Assembly: GCF_004363805.1 (NCBI RefSeq)
Contig: NZ_SNZP01000009.1
Span: 1 to 64,000, forward strand
Direction: 5' to 3'
DNA length: 64,000 bases
Source: Paludibacterium purpuratum
GTDB taxonomy: Bacteria > Pseudomonadota > Gammaproteobacteria > Burkholderiales > Chromobacteriaceae
Under the pieces are notes generated by a model that searched no databases, had not been told where the DNA came from, and saw nothing but the letters and a program-made list of their open reading frames with translations. Both the position numbers and the translations under genes were made by a program. How positions within the stretch are numbered: position 1 is the stretch's first letter; each line of letters starts with the position of its first letter. Positions 20,929 through 29,883 of this stretch are shown here, piece by piece.

Positions 20929-22227
20929 TCAATGCAGCTTGACCAGCGGGCGGGCACGCTTGACCAAGTAACGCGCCAGCGCCAGCAAGGCCGTGCGCGG
21001 CGCGCCCAACACGGCGCGGTGATGCAACAAATGCAGGCTCACGTACATGCAGCGCGCCAAGAGTCCTTCGACAAACCAGGAGGCGCCGAACAAATTGCCC
21101 ATCAGGTTGCCGACCGAGGTTTGCGTTCCCATCGACACCAGGGAACCATAGTCCCGGTAGACATACGGCACATCCGGCACCGGCCGCCCGCGCGTCCTGG
21201 CCAATAATGCGCGGTAGAGATAATCCGCCTCCTGATGCGCGCTTTGCGCACGCGGCGGTACCCACTTGCCGTCGGCGTACTCGCAGGCCGCACAATCGCC
21301 CAACGCCATGATATTCGGATACCCCTCGACCTGCAGGCGACGATTGACCAATAGTTGTCCGCCCTTTGACAACGGCAGATCGAGTGCGGCCAACCACGCC
21401 GGCGCCTTGATTCCAGCCGCCCAAACGACGATATCCGCCGGGTAGCGTTGCCCTTCGGCATCGACCACGCGATCCGCTTCGATATTCGTCACCCGACACT
21501 GGACGTGCACTGCGATATGCCTATCCGCCAGCAACCGCATCGCGGTATTCGACACGCGCGCAGGTAATGGCGACAAAATGCGCGGCGCCCCCTCCAACAG
21601 CGTAATACGCACATCGCGCAGCGGATCCAGTCGTGGGTAGCCGTAGCGCCCCTGCACTTCGCTTGCTTCGCGCAACTCGGCGGCCAATTCCACCCCGGTC
21701 GCTCCGCCGCCGATGATCACGATGCCGACCCCGGCCTCTGGATCGTGCGTTTTGCGCAAGTCGGCCAAGGTCAACAGCTTGAGCATTCGCAGACGGAAAT
21801 GTTCCGCATCGTGCGGCCCGTTGAGCGACAAGGTATGTTCGGCCGCGCCCGGCACGCCGAAATAATTCGAGACGCTGCCGACCGCCAGCACCAGGTCGTC
21901 ATAGACGATGCAGCGTTCCGGCAGGATGACCGCGCCGTCCTCGGCGCACGCCTCGCTCACCGTCACCTGCCGCGCGTGCCGATCCAGTGCGGTCATGGAA
22001 CCGAAGACAAAGGTGAAACCATTGTCATGGGCCAACATCGAGTAGGACAGGCCTTCCTGGTGAATATCCAAAGTGCCGGCGGCCACCTCGTGCAACGACG
22101 GCTTCCAGACATGAAACAAATTGGCGTCGATCAGCGTAACCCGGCGCGGTCCGAGCTTACGCCCCAGCTTGCAGGCGAGCTCCAGCCCGCCGGCCCCGCC
22201 GCCGACAATGACGATTCGATTGGGCAT
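20929..22227 (-). CDS. ndh: Type II NADH dehydrogenase (NDH-2)
   Basis: NDH-2 is a peripheral membrane flavoenzyme that passes electrons from NADH to quinone without pumping protons. The 432-residue protein has an FAD-binding GGGAGGLELA near its N-terminus, a second Rossmann motif for NADH (IIGGGATGVELAAEL) and the FAD-contact block YPNIMALGDCAAC, followed by the quinone-site segment RAQSAHQEADYL. The C-terminus is basic and amphipathic, consistent with membrane attachment. The ATG at 22227 is used; a GTG three codons earlier is possible. The cupin gene lies directly downstream. Confidence 0.92.
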   Translation of the reverse strand: MPNRIVIVGGGAGGLELACKLGRKLGPRRVTLIDANLFHVWKPSLHEVAAGTLDIHQEGLSYSMLAHDNGFTFVFGSMTALDRHARQVTVSEACAEDGAVILPERCIVYDDLVLAVGSVSNYFGVPGAAEHTLSLNGPHDAEHFRLRMLKLLTLADLRKTHDPEAGVGIVIIGGGATGVELAAELREASEVQGRYGYPRLDPLRDVRITLLEGAPRILSPLPARVSNTAMRLLADRHIAVHVQCRVTNIEADRVVDAEGQRYPADIVVWAAGIKAPAWLAALDLPLSKGGQLLVNRRLQVEGYPNIMALGDCAACEYADGKWVPPRAQSAHQEADYLYRALLARTRGRPVPDVPYVYRDYGSLVSMGTQTSVGNLMGNLFGASWFVEGLLARCMYVSLHLLHHRAVLGAPRTALLALARYLVKRARPLVKLH

Positions 22228-22543
22228 GACAGACACTTTCCGCCCACAAGGGGCGCAAAATTAAAGGATCCTCTGCATAGCCGGCAAGTCGCATGCACGG
22301 CTGTCCAGAACCGCCTCGTCGCCCATCGATAAACCGTCCACAGGTTCGCAGAATCCATCGCCACTGGCAATCGACGCCCACGCCACAAAAAACCGCGACA
22401 CGCACCGAAACGACGCATTGATCGCACCGATCGACAAAGATGTCACATGCGCCAAAGCGGAACGAGCCCAATGCGACGATTTACTTGCACAAACGGCACC
22501 CTCGCGTAGACGATAAGCATAAACCCACAAAAATACCGTACTC

Positions 22544-23770
22544 ATGCCCCATCCACATTTATCAATACAAGATGCCCGCCACCTGCATCTGGCGGCCCAG
22601 GGTTTGCTGCGCGCGCCGCGCCGCAAAGCCGGCAAAGCCGACGTCCTCGCGGCGATTCAGCGCATGGCGCTATTGCAAATCGATACCATCAGCGTGGTGG
22701 CGCGCAGTCCCTACCTGGTGCTCTACAGCCGCTTGGGCAGCTACGACCCGGCCTGGCTCGATGCCTGGCTGGCCGAAGGCGCGTTGTTCGAATATTGGGC
22801 ACACGAAGCCTGCTTCGTGCCGGCCGACGACTACCGTCTACTGCGTCATCGCATGCTCGACCCGTCCGCCATGGGCTGGAAATACCCCGAACGCTGGCTC
22901 GGGCAGCATCGGCAGGAAATCGAGGCCTTACTGGACTATGTGCGCGAACACGGGCCGGTACGCTCGGCCGACTTTGCGCGCCAACATGGTAAAGGCAATG
23001 GCTGGTGGGATTGGAAACCGGAAAAGCGCCACCTGGAAGTATTGTTCACGCTCGGGCGTCTGATGGTCAAAGAGCGACGGAACTTCCAACGTGTTTACGA
23101 CCTGGCCGAACGCGTACGCCCCGGCTGGGACGATGCGCGCGATCTGCCGGACACCGACGACGCCCGGCGCATCATGGTGCGCAATAGCTGCCGGGCGCTC
23201 GGCGTGGTCAAGGCCGGTTGGATCGCCGACTACTACCGGCTAAAGCGCGGCCGCTACGATGCGCTGTTGCATGAGATGGCCGACCTGGGCGAACTGATCC
23301 CGGTGCGTATCGAGGGCTGGAAACACGATGCCTTCGTCCACGCCGATCTGCAAAACGAGTTGGTCCAGGCACAAGCCGGCAAACTCACCGCCGGCACGAC
23401 GGCCATTCTGTCGCCGTTCGACCCGGTGGTCTGGGATCGCAAACGTGCCTTGGAACTGTTCGGCTTCGACTACCGCATCGAATGCTACACGCCGGCGCCC
23501 AAGCGCCAGTACGGCTACTTCGTGTTGCCGATCTTGCAGCGCGGCAAGCTGGTCGGCCGGCTGGACGCCAAGGCACATCGGCAGCAGGGACAATTCGAAA
23601 TCAAGGCGCTCTATCTGGAGCCCGGCGTGCGCCCGAGTGCGCGACTGGCCAACGACCTGGCCACGACCTTGGTCAAGCTGGCCGCCTGGCACGGCACACC
23701 GATGCTGCAATGGGGAAAACTGCCGCCGGCGCTGGCCGAACTGCCCGCCTTAAGCCGCGAAACAGTGTGA
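22544..23770 (+). CDS. ycaQ: YcaQ/AlkZ-like winged-helix DNA glycosylase
   Basis: The 408-residue protein belongs to the HTH_42 family whose members unhook DNA interstrand crosslinks or remove bulky alkylated bases. The catalytic Gln-x-Asp of the YcaQ subgroup is visible as QID (residues 45-47) in LLQIDTISVVARSPYLVLYSR. Further family marks are WAHEACFVP and FVHADLQ, SPFDPVVWDRKR and WGKLP. Length equals that of E. coli YcaQ (about 410). It stands alone, in convergent orientation with the chorismatase gene 10 bp away. No strong ribosome site precedes the ATG at 22544. Confidence 0.88.
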   Translation: MPHPHLSIQDARHLHLAAQGLLRAPRRKAGKADVLAAIQRMALLQIDTISVVARSPYLVLYSRLGSYDPAWLDAWLAEGALFEYWAHEACFVPADDYRLLRHRMLDPSAMGWKYPERWLGQHRQEIEALLDYVREHGPVRSADFARQHGKGNGWWDWKPEKRHLEVLFTLGRLMVKERRNFQRVYDLAERVRPGWDDARDLPDTDDARRIMVRNSCRALGVVKAGWIADYYRLKRGRYDALLHEMADLGELIPVRIEGWKHDAFVHADLQNELVQAQAGKLTAGTTAILSPFDPVVWDRKRALELFGFDYRIECYTPAPKRQYGYFVLPILQRGKLVGRLDAKAHRQQGQFEIKALYLEPGVRPSARLANDLATTLVKLAAWHGTPMLQWGKLPPALAELPALSRETV

Positions 23771-23780
23771 ATACACCGGC

Positions 23781-24800
23781 TCAAGCCAGCGGATGGCAGG
23801 CCTGCGCCTCGATTTCCATCAGCAGATCGTGGCGGCAAACATCCGCCTGCACGTAGACGGCTTGAAGCGTCGGGCCGACCGCCTCGACCAGCGCCTGGCG
23901 CACCAGCGGATAATCCGCCGCATGGCGCACGTAGACGCGATAACAGAGCCGCGACAGCGAAAAACCATCGGCGCCAAGCCGCCGGTTGGCCTCGTCGACC
24001 AGCACGCCGATATTGACCATGGTCTCGCGCGTCTGCGCCGCCACATCCCCGACATGAACCGTCTCATGCCCGACGATGCTGGCGGTACCGGAGATGAACA
24101 GCCACGCCTGCCCCTCCAGGCGCGCCAGCGCCGCCCGAGTGAAGGTTGGACTCTTCGGCCCGTACTGGGAGGGGTAGACGAAGGCACTCACCTGCCGCGG
24201 ATTTTCGATCGCGTCGGCAGGCGTCCGGGCAGCCAGGAAAGCAATGGAAAGCGGGCCCGGCCCCACGCCCAGCGCACAGGCGGCAGGGCTGCTGTCGACC
24301 GGTCGCTCGAAAGCGCCGAAAGCCTGATGGCGGCCAATATTGAACTGCCGGTAGCGTTCCAGGCTATGCTCGACCCGGTTGATTTCCGGCACGTAATTCC
24401 AGACGCGCCACAAGTGCGGGCGATCTTCTTCTGCCAGTAAGGCGAATATCTGCCGGTAAGCCGTTTCGGCCGCTGCCGACAACGGCGTACCCGACGCGGG
24501 CGTAAACGCAGCCTCGTCGAGTTCGACCACCCCAAACAATAGCGATGGCGTGGCACTGTAACGAATATCTCCGTAACGGCCGCGTCGACAGGACGTGGCG
24601 GCAAACCAATACTCGTACAGCGTGGGCGCACCGGCCGGGAGGCGCGGCGTGCGAACCGACTGCCGCGGCCAGCCGTCGACAGCGGCGCATGGCGCGCCGA
24701 CGGCGCTCATGCCCAGCAGCGTGGGTTCGGGGAAAGATAGATCCGGTACGGATAACGCGGTCTCCGACAAGCAGAACCGCAAACGATCAGCAGCATTCAT
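23781..24800 (-). CDS. Chorismatase (FkbO/Hyg5/XanB2 family), probable hydroxybenzoate supplier
   Basis: Chorismatases hydrolyse chorismate to pyruvate plus a dihydroxycyclohexadiene carboxylate or a 3-/4-hydroxybenzoate; XanB2 of Xanthomonas makes the 3-hydroxybenzoate starter of xanthomonadin. The 339-residue length fits. Family blocks seen are LWRVWNYVPEIN, ERYRQFNIGRHQAF, SAFVYPSQYGPKSPTFTRA and LFISGTASIVGHETVHVGD; the C-terminal RidA-like half ends with LLMEIEAQACH, where one Glu should be the catalytic acid. It lies next to an aryl-polyene gene set that has an acyl-AMP ligase but no ammonia lyase, so a 3-hydroxybenzoate starter is a natural inference. Which isomer is made cannot be read here. 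Confidence 0.87.
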   Translation of the reverse strand: MNAADRLRFCLSETALSVPDLSFPEPTLLGMSAVGAPCAAVDGWPRQSVRTPRLPAGAPTLYEYWFAATSCRRGRYGDIRYSATPSLLFGVVELDEAAFTPASGTPLSAAAETAYRQIFALLAEEDRPHLWRVWNYVPEINRVEHSLERYRQFNIGRHQAFGAFERPVDSSPAACALGVGPGPLSIAFLAARTPADAIENPRQVSAFVYPSQYGPKSPTFTRAALARLEGQAWLFISGTASIVGHETVHVGDVAAQTRETMVNIGVLVDEANRRLGADGFSLSRLCYRVYVRHAADYPLVRQALVEAVGPTLQAVYVQADVCRHDLLMEIEAQACHPLA

Positions 24801-24834
24801 AAAACGACATACAAAGTTGATGGAGCAGTCCCGG

Positions 24835-25518
24835 TCACATACTCAGACCGAGTCCGCGGGCAGCATGGGCTTTCAGGCCGGTCGCCAAGGCGGTGACGAT
24901 GCCCAGCACAGTACCGGCCAGCACGTCCAACGCGACATGCTGTTTAATAGCCATGGTGGAATAGGCGATGGCCACGCACCAGACGACATTCAATACCTGC
25001 GACATCGTTCCCACCTGCAGGAAACGCAAGCGCCAATAAAGCCAGAAGCAGGAAAACACCGCAGTGGCGACATGCAGCGACGGGCAGGCGTTGCCCGCCG
25101 TGTCGACCTGTTTCAAAAACGCCACGCTCGGATATTGCGTCCAGTCGATATGCGCCGGCGGCACCGCATTGGGCCATAAATAGAATACGGCCAGGCCGAT
25201 CAGGCAAGGCACGAGCACTCGCAAACCATAGCGAGCGATCTCGCCGGTCGACAGCATCAGGATGGGCGGCAGCGAGACATATAACCAAAGCGACAGATAA
25301 ATCGGCAGCGCAACGGGCTGGAAGCCGATGGCATCGTCAAGCCATGTCGTGGGAATGATACTGACCGGCGCGGCCGGGTGCTTGAGCAAAAACAGATAAG
25401 CGACGAAAAAGCACAGGGTGAACCCCATCGTGCCAAACATCTTGAACCAGAAATGGGTCGCAACCGTTGTCCAAAATCCCATTCCCTCACGACGGCGAAT
25501 GATTGCCCCTTCGTTCAA
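24835..25518 (-). CDS. PAP2-superfamily membrane phosphatase
   Basis: A 227-residue integral membrane protein with about five or six transmembrane segments. The PAP2 phosphatase motifs are present in part: GNACPSLHVATA (motif 2, with the catalytic His) and STMAIKQHVALDVLAG (motif 3, His and Asp kept, but Thr in place of the usual Arg). Relatives dephosphorylate phosphatidate, undecaprenyl diphosphate or work on sphingolipid-like head groups. The TTG at 25518 has AAGGAG 5 bases upstream and looks a better start than the first ATG in frame. It lies 34 bp downstream-to-upstream with the chorismatase gene on the same strand, so the two are likely one operon divergent from the polyene genes. Confidence 0.78.
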   Translation of the reverse strand: MNEGAIIRRREGMGFWTTVATHFWFKMFGTMGFTLCFFVAYLFLLKHPAAPVSIIPTTWLDDAIGFQPVALPIYLSLWLYVSLPPILMLSTGEIARYGLRVLVPCLIGLAVFYLWPNAVPPAHIDWTQYPSVAFLKQVDTAGNACPSLHVATAVFSCFWLYWRLRFLQVGTMSQVLNVVWCVAIAYSTMAIKQHVALDVLAGTVLGIVTALATGLKAHAARGLGLSM

Positions 25519-25741
25519 ATCGACTCCTTCAATCCGATATCGCACTGTACCTCTGGGCAGCCCTGTTGCTATAATTTTGCCCTTTTCGTCAAGGAACTTC
25601 CGGCGAACCCGCCATCGGGCACGAAAACCCGCGCGGACGGAAGCATGCCTGTTTCAGACGGAACGTGATCATACCGGAAAGTAGATTACGTTGGCGATTG
25701 CCGATACATCTTCATTAACATTTAGCGCGAAACTGCAAACC

Positions 25742-26032
25742 ATGTCACTTCAATCCACTGCACAAACCGCACCGGACCTGGCCCTCGAACGAGAAATGGC
25801 GGGACTCATCGTGACGGCGCTGAACCTGGACATCGCGGCGGAAGCTATCGAGCCGACGGAACCGCTGTATGGCGACAAACTGGGCATCGACTCCATCGAC
25901 ATTCTGGAGATCGCCCTGGTCATGTCGAAGCAGTACGGCGTGCAAATGAAGGCCGACAGCGAAGACAACGCCCGGATTTTCGGCTCGCTGCGCGCCCTGG
26001 CGAGCTATATCGGCGAGCACCGCGCGAAATGA
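25742..26032 (+). CDS. Acyl carrier protein, aryl-polyene cluster (ApeE/F or XanC type)
   Basis: A 96-residue carrier protein with the phosphopantetheine site in KLGIDSIDILEIAL (Ser of DSID). It would carry the aryl starter or the growing polyene. The ATG at 25742 gives the usual carrier length; a TTG 17 codons earlier is possible. Its last codons overlap the next gene by 4 bp, opening a tightly coupled row of about eleven forward genes. A second carrier protein lies at 38259-38537, as in other aryl-polyene clusters. Confidence 0.9.
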   Translation: MSLQSTAQTAPDLALEREMAGLIVTALNLDIAAEAIEPTEPLYGDKLGIDSIDILEIALVMSKQYGVQMKADSEDNARIFGSLRALASYIGEHRAK

Positions 26033-26712
26033 TGCCGCTTTGGCGCAAGCTGCGCCCGGCCCTGTTGGCGGGCGCCTTCGCCGTCTACGTGTTGTTGAGC
26101 TACCTGGCCTCCTCCACCAATCATCCGCCGCTTCTGGCAGTGATCGTGGGGTCGCTCCCACTGGCGGCAGGCATCGTCGCCGCCTGCTGGCAGTCGCCGT
26201 TTCGCTGGCCGGCGATGTTGGCCTGCCTCGCGGCGGGCATCGCCATCGCGCTGAACATCGACCGGCTGATAGGCCATGCGGCTTGGCTCTATTTCATTCA
26301 GCATCTCGGCGCCATGCTATCGCTCGGCGTCCTGTTCGGCGGCACCTTGCGCAGCCACGAAGGCGCACTGTGCTCCCGCATCGCCAAGCTCGCCATCGCC
26401 GAGGAGCTCGACGCCCGCTACCTGCATTACACTTGGCGCGTCACCCTGGTCTGGACCCTCTATTTCGCTGTCAGCGCGATCGTATCCGTTGCGCTGTTCT
26501 GCCTGGCTCCGCTCGCGGCCTGGGCCTTCTTCGCCACGGTGTTGACGCCGATTTCGCTGGGCATCATGTTCGGCGGCGAGTTCCTGATCCGACTGCGCAC
26601 CCTGCCGGATAGACCGCACTTCAGCATCGCCCAGACGATCCGCTCGTACCGCCAGTACATGCAACAGCGTAAATCGTCCGCCGCGACGCCAATCTCACAG
26701 CACATCGAATAG
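26029..26712 (+). CDS. COG4648-type multi-pass membrane protein of aryl-polyene clusters
   Basis: A 227-residue protein with about five to six hydrophobic helices, including LLAGAFAVYVLLSYLA, LAVIVGSLPLAAGIVAA and LAAWAFFATVLTPISLGIMF, and a conserved central GTLRSHEGALCSRIAKLA. Proteins of this type occur in nearly all aryl-polyene clusters between a carrier protein and the acyl-AMP ligase; databases often mislabel them as ketosynthase. The biochemical role is not known to me; membrane anchoring of the synthase complex is a possibility only. Confidence 0.75.
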   Translation: MMPLWRKLRPALLAGAFAVYVLLSYLASSTNHPPLLAVIVGSLPLAAGIVAACWQSPFRWPAMLACLAAGIAIALNIDRLIGHAAWLYFIQHLGAMLSLGVLFGGTLRSHEGALCSRIAKLAIAEELDARYLHYTWRVTLVWTLYFAVSAIVSVALFCLAPLAAWAFFATVLTPISLGIMFGGEFLIRLRTLPDRPHFSIAQTIRSYRQYMQQRKSSAATPISQHIE

Positions 26713-26719
26713 CGTCATC

Positions 26720-28069
26720 ATGAGTTCGTTACCCTTGCTTCCAGCGACCGACCCCCAGGCGCCCTTCGCCCTCTATCGCGGCGCCGTCGTCTCCAGAGAA
26801 TGCTTTCAGTCGCAAGTGATGGCGCTTGCCGCCGCCTTGCCGGCCAGCGAACGCGTCCTCAACCTGTGCAGCGACCGATACTGGTTCGCCGTGTCGCTGT
26901 TCGCCGCTATCGCACGCGGCATCATGACGGTATTGCCCAACTCGGCCGCGCCGGAGCATCTGGCCGCCGTCGCCGCAGAACAACCCGGCCTGCTGCTACT
27001 CGGCGATCAGGATGCCGCGCCGGCCGACCACCTGCCGTATTTCCGCGTCGACACCGCGGCATCGAACAGCGCGATCTCGGCCGACCTGCCGCTCATCCCG
27101 TTCGACCGGCTGGTGGCCTGCGTCTACACCTCTGGGTCGACCGGCACGCCGAAACCGCATTACAAGGCCTTCGGCCGGCTGCGACTGGGCATACTGGCCG
27201 GCGCGGAACGCATCTGGGAAGCGGCCGGCGGCCCCTGTTCCGTGGTGGGCACGGTACCGATCCGACACATGTACGGTCTGGAGTCCAGCGTGCTGTTGCC
27301 GATCTTCGGCGGCGGGCGCATGTCGACCCACATCCCGTTCTTTCCGTTGGACATCGCCGCGAGCCTGGCCGAAATGGCCGCGCCGCGCCTGTTGGTGATT
27401 ACCCCATTCCATCTGCGCAAGCTGCTCGAAGCCGACATCGCGCTGCCGCCGGTCGCGGCGGTGCTATCCGCCACCGCCCCGTTGTCGGCCGAACTGGCCC
27501 AAGACACCGAGGTGCGCCTGGGCTGTCCGGTCATCGAGATTTACGGTTCGACCGAGACCGGGCAACTGGCCACCCGCCAACCTTGCCGGGAGACCGTTTG
27601 GCACAATCTCGGCGACATCACCCTCGCCGTCCGCGACGGCGAGACCTGGGCACAGGGCACGGTCTACCAGACGCCGCAGATGCTCAACGACACTGTCGAG
27701 TTGCTCTCCCCCTCGTCGTTCAGACTGGTCGACCGTAAGGCCAACATGGTCAACGTCGCCGGCAAACGCAGCTCGCTGAGCTTTCTCAACGCCACGCTCG
27801 CCGCACTGCCTGGCGTCGAAGACGGCGTCTTCTGCATCCCCGAGCGTCACGGCGCCCAGGACGTGGAACGGCTGGCGGCCTTCGTGGTGGCGCCGACCCT
27901 GAACCGGGAAACCCTCCTGGCCGGCCTGCGCGCCCACATCGACCCGGTATTCCTGCCGCGCCCGATCGTCTTCGTGGACTCGCTGCCGCGCGATGGCAAC
28001 GGCAAGATCCTGGCACGCACGCTGGATACCCTGATCCAGCAGCACATCCTCGACCGGAACACGCCATGA
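26720..28069 (+). CDS. Acyl-AMP ligase loading the aryl starter (ApeH/XanA2 type)
   Basis: A 449-residue adenylate-forming enzyme. The ATP-binding A3 loop is VYTSGSTGTPK (about 135-145), A5 is IYGSTETGQ, and the C-terminal domain carries the catalytic lysine region DGNGKIL. ApeH activates 4-hydroxycinnamate and XanA2 activates 3-hydroxybenzoate for transfer to a carrier protein. With a chorismatase and no ammonia lyase nearby, 3- or 4-hydroxybenzoate is the likely substrate. It is shorter than free acyl-CoA ligases, as is usual for this group. It overlaps the next gene by 4 bp. Confidence 0.88.
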   Translation: MSSLPLLPATDPQAPFALYRGAVVSRECFQSQVMALAAALPASERVLNLCSDRYWFAVSLFAAIARGIMTVLPNSAAPEHLAAVAAEQPGLLLLGDQDAAPADHLPYFRVDTAASNSAISADLPLIPFDRLVACVYTSGSTGTPKPHYKAFGRLRLGILAGAERIWEAAGGPCSVVGTVPIRHMYGLESSVLLPIFGGGRMSTHIPFFPLDIAASLAEMAAPRLLVITPFHLRKLLEADIALPPVAAVLSATAPLSAELAQDTEVRLGCPVIEIYGSTETGQLATRQPCRETVWHNLGDITLAVRDGETWAQGTVYQTPQMLNDTVELLSPSSFRLVDRKANMVNVAGKRSSLSFLNATLAALPGVEDGVFCIPERHGAQDVERLAAFVVAPTLNRETLLAGLRAHIDPVFLPRPIVFVDSLPRDGNGKILARTLDTLIQQHILDRNTP

Positions 28070-28362
28070 CGACTCTGGCACTGTCTATCCCCGCCGATCA
28101 CCCAGCCTTCGCCGGTCACTTCCCCGGCCGGCCCATCGTACCGGGTGTCGTGCTGCTCGACCTGGCGCAGCTCGCCATCGCCGAGGCCATAGGCCAGGAG
28201 CCCATGGGCCTGGCGGTCGCCAAGTTCCATAGCCCGGTCGGACCGGACACGGCGCTGCAACTCGATGTCGAGGTGGTCGGCTGCGCCGTCCGCTTCGAAA
28301 TCCGCGCAGGCGAGCGCAAGGTGGCCGACGGCAAGTTCCTATTGCCGGAGGCCGCGCCATGA
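28066..28362 (+). CDS. Hotdog-fold 3-hydroxyacyl-ACP dehydratase (ApeI type)
   Basis: A 98-residue single hotdog domain with the FabZ-like catalytic segment HPAFAGHFPGRPIVPGVVLL, where the His of GHFPG is the expected base. In aryl-polyene synthesis two dehydratases, ApeI and ApeP, act in each elongation cycle to leave double bonds; the partner here is at 35749-36195. Start and stop overlap neighbours by 4 bp each (ATGA). Confidence 0.87.
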   Translation: MTTLALSIPADHPAFAGHFPGRPIVPGVVLLDLAQLAIAEAIGQEPMGLAVAKFHSPVGPDTALQLDVEVVGCAVRFEIRAGERKVADGKFLLPEAAP

Positions 28363-29285
28363 GCCATTCGAACAGCCCCCCCGAATCGGCCGATTCCCCT
28401 GCCTGGCTACACCACAAGGAGCGCGGCAACGTCTTCTGGCTAAGCGTCATGAGCACCCTGTCGCTGCGATTGGGCCGACGACTATCGCGCGTGGTGCTGG
28501 CCGGCATCGCCCTGTATTTCGTGCTGTTCGGCGGCAAAGCTCGGCGCGCGTCGAAAGACTACCTGGCCCGTTGCCTCGGACGCCCGGCAAGCTGGCTCGA
28601 CCGCTACCGCCATGTCCTGGCCTTCGCCAGCACCATCCACGACCGCATCTATCTGCTGCGCGACCGCTTCGATACTTTCCGGATTTCGCTCGACGGTGCC
28701 GACACCCTGCACCGGCATCACGACGCGGGTCAGGGCTTGCTGCTGTTCGGTGCGCACCTGGGCAGTTTCGAAGTGCTGCGCGCCATGGCACGCCATCGGC
28801 CGGACCTGTCCGTCAGCATGGCGATGTACCCGGAGAATGCGCAAAGAATCAACCGCGCCCTGTCGGCGATCAACCCGAACGCCATGCAGGACATCATCCC
28901 GCTGGGCTCGCTCGGCGCCATGCTGGCCGTGCACCGCCGCTTACAGGAAGGCGCGTTGGTCGGCATCTTGGCCGACCGCGCCGTCGGGCCGGATCAATAC
29001 GTCACTCTGCCGTTTCTCGGCGCGCCGGCCCGCTTCCCGACCGGCCCCTTCCGCATGGCACTCATGTTGGGCCATCCGGTCTATTTCATGGCCGGCCTCT
29101 ATCTGGGCGGCAACCGTTACCGAGTTCATTTTGAAATGCTGACCGACGGCGCCGACCTCGCCGGCCTCGAACGCGATGCCGCCATCGAGACCCTGCTCGG
29201 CAAATACGTGGCGGCGCTGGAGCGCCAATGCCGCGCCCAGCCTTTCAACTGGTTCAATTTTTACGATTTTTGGGAAGAAGCCTAA
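28359..29285 (+). CDS. LpxL/HtrB-like acyltransferase of the polyene cluster
   Basis: A 308-residue inner-membrane acyltransferase of the lysophospholipid/lipid A type. It has an N-terminal hydrophobic segment (VVLAGIALYFVLFGG) and the family H-x4-(D/E) motif as HLGSFE in LLFGAHLGSFEVLRAM, followed by ILADRAVG and FPTGPFRMAL. In aryl-polyene clusters such enzymes are thought to attach the polyene or a fatty chain to a glycerophosphate or sugar lipid carrier. It overlaps the dehydratase gene by 4 bp and precedes the LolA-like gene by 7 bp. Confidence 0.85.
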   Translation: MSHSNSPPESADSPAWLHHKERGNVFWLSVMSTLSLRLGRRLSRVVLAGIALYFVLFGGKARRASKDYLARCLGRPASWLDRYRHVLAFASTIHDRIYLLRDRFDTFRISLDGADTLHRHHDAGQGLLLFGAHLGSFEVLRAMARHRPDLSVSMAMYPENAQRINRALSAINPNAMQDIIPLGSLGAMLAVHRRLQEGALVGILADRAVGPDQYVTLPFLGAPARFPTGPFRMALMLGHPVYFMAGLYLGGNRYRVHFEMLTDGADLAGLERDAAIETLLGKYVAALERQCRAQPFNWFNFYDFWEEA

Positions 29286-29292
29286 ACAAACC

Positions 29293-29883
29293 ATGCACGC
29301 AAACCGAATCGCCAAATCTTTTGCCGGGCTACTACTGCTGTTGCTGGCCATGACCGCCGCCCATGCCGCCGACTGGGGCATGCAGGATCTGATGCAGATG
29401 CTGAGCCAGAAAAAGACCGGCAGCGCCACCTTCGTCGAAAAGAAAACCCTGGCCGTGCTGAGCCAGCCGCTGGAATCGTCCGGCGAATTGTCCTTCACCG
29501 CTCCGGACCGATTGGAAAAGCGCACCCTCAAGCCCAAGCCCGAATCGATGGTGCTGGTGGGCGATAAGCTGACGCTGGAACGCAGCGACGGCCGCAAGAT
29601 GACCGTATCGCTCAACGACCGCCCCGAAGTGGCGGCCTTCGTCGAGAGCATCCGCGCCACCCTCTCCGGCGACCGCGGCGCGCTTGAGCGCTTCTACAAC
29701 GTCACCCTGTCCGGCACCGCCGGAGAATGGCAACTGACACTGGTGCCGATCCAGCCGCGCATGCAAAAGATCATCAGCCAGATCCGCATCGCGGGTAGCC
29801 GCGCGCAGGTCAAGACCATCGCCTTCCTGCAAGCTGACGGCGACCGCTCCGACATGACCATCACCAGCGCCAACTCGCGATGA
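29293..29883 (+). CDS. LolA-like periplasmic carrier protein
   Basis: A 196-residue protein with a cleavable signal peptide (FAGLLLLLLAMTAAHAA, cut near residue 27) and a LolA-type fold suggested by alternating strands such as SATFVEKKTLAVLSQPLESS and GELSFTAPDRLEKRTL. LolA relatives in these clusters are believed to carry the lipidic polyene across the periplasm. It is directly coupled (4-bp overlap) to the MMPL exporter gene, which supports a joint transport role. Confidence 0.83.
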   Translation: MHANRIAKSFAGLLLLLLAMTAAHAADWGMQDLMQMLSQKKTGSATFVEKKTLAVLSQPLESSGELSFTAPDRLEKRTLKPKPESMVLVGDKLTLERSDGRKMTVSLNDRPEVAAFVESIRATLSGDRGALERFYNVTLSGTAGEWQLTLVPIQPRMQKIISQIRIAGSRAQVKTIAFLQADGDRSDMTITSANSR

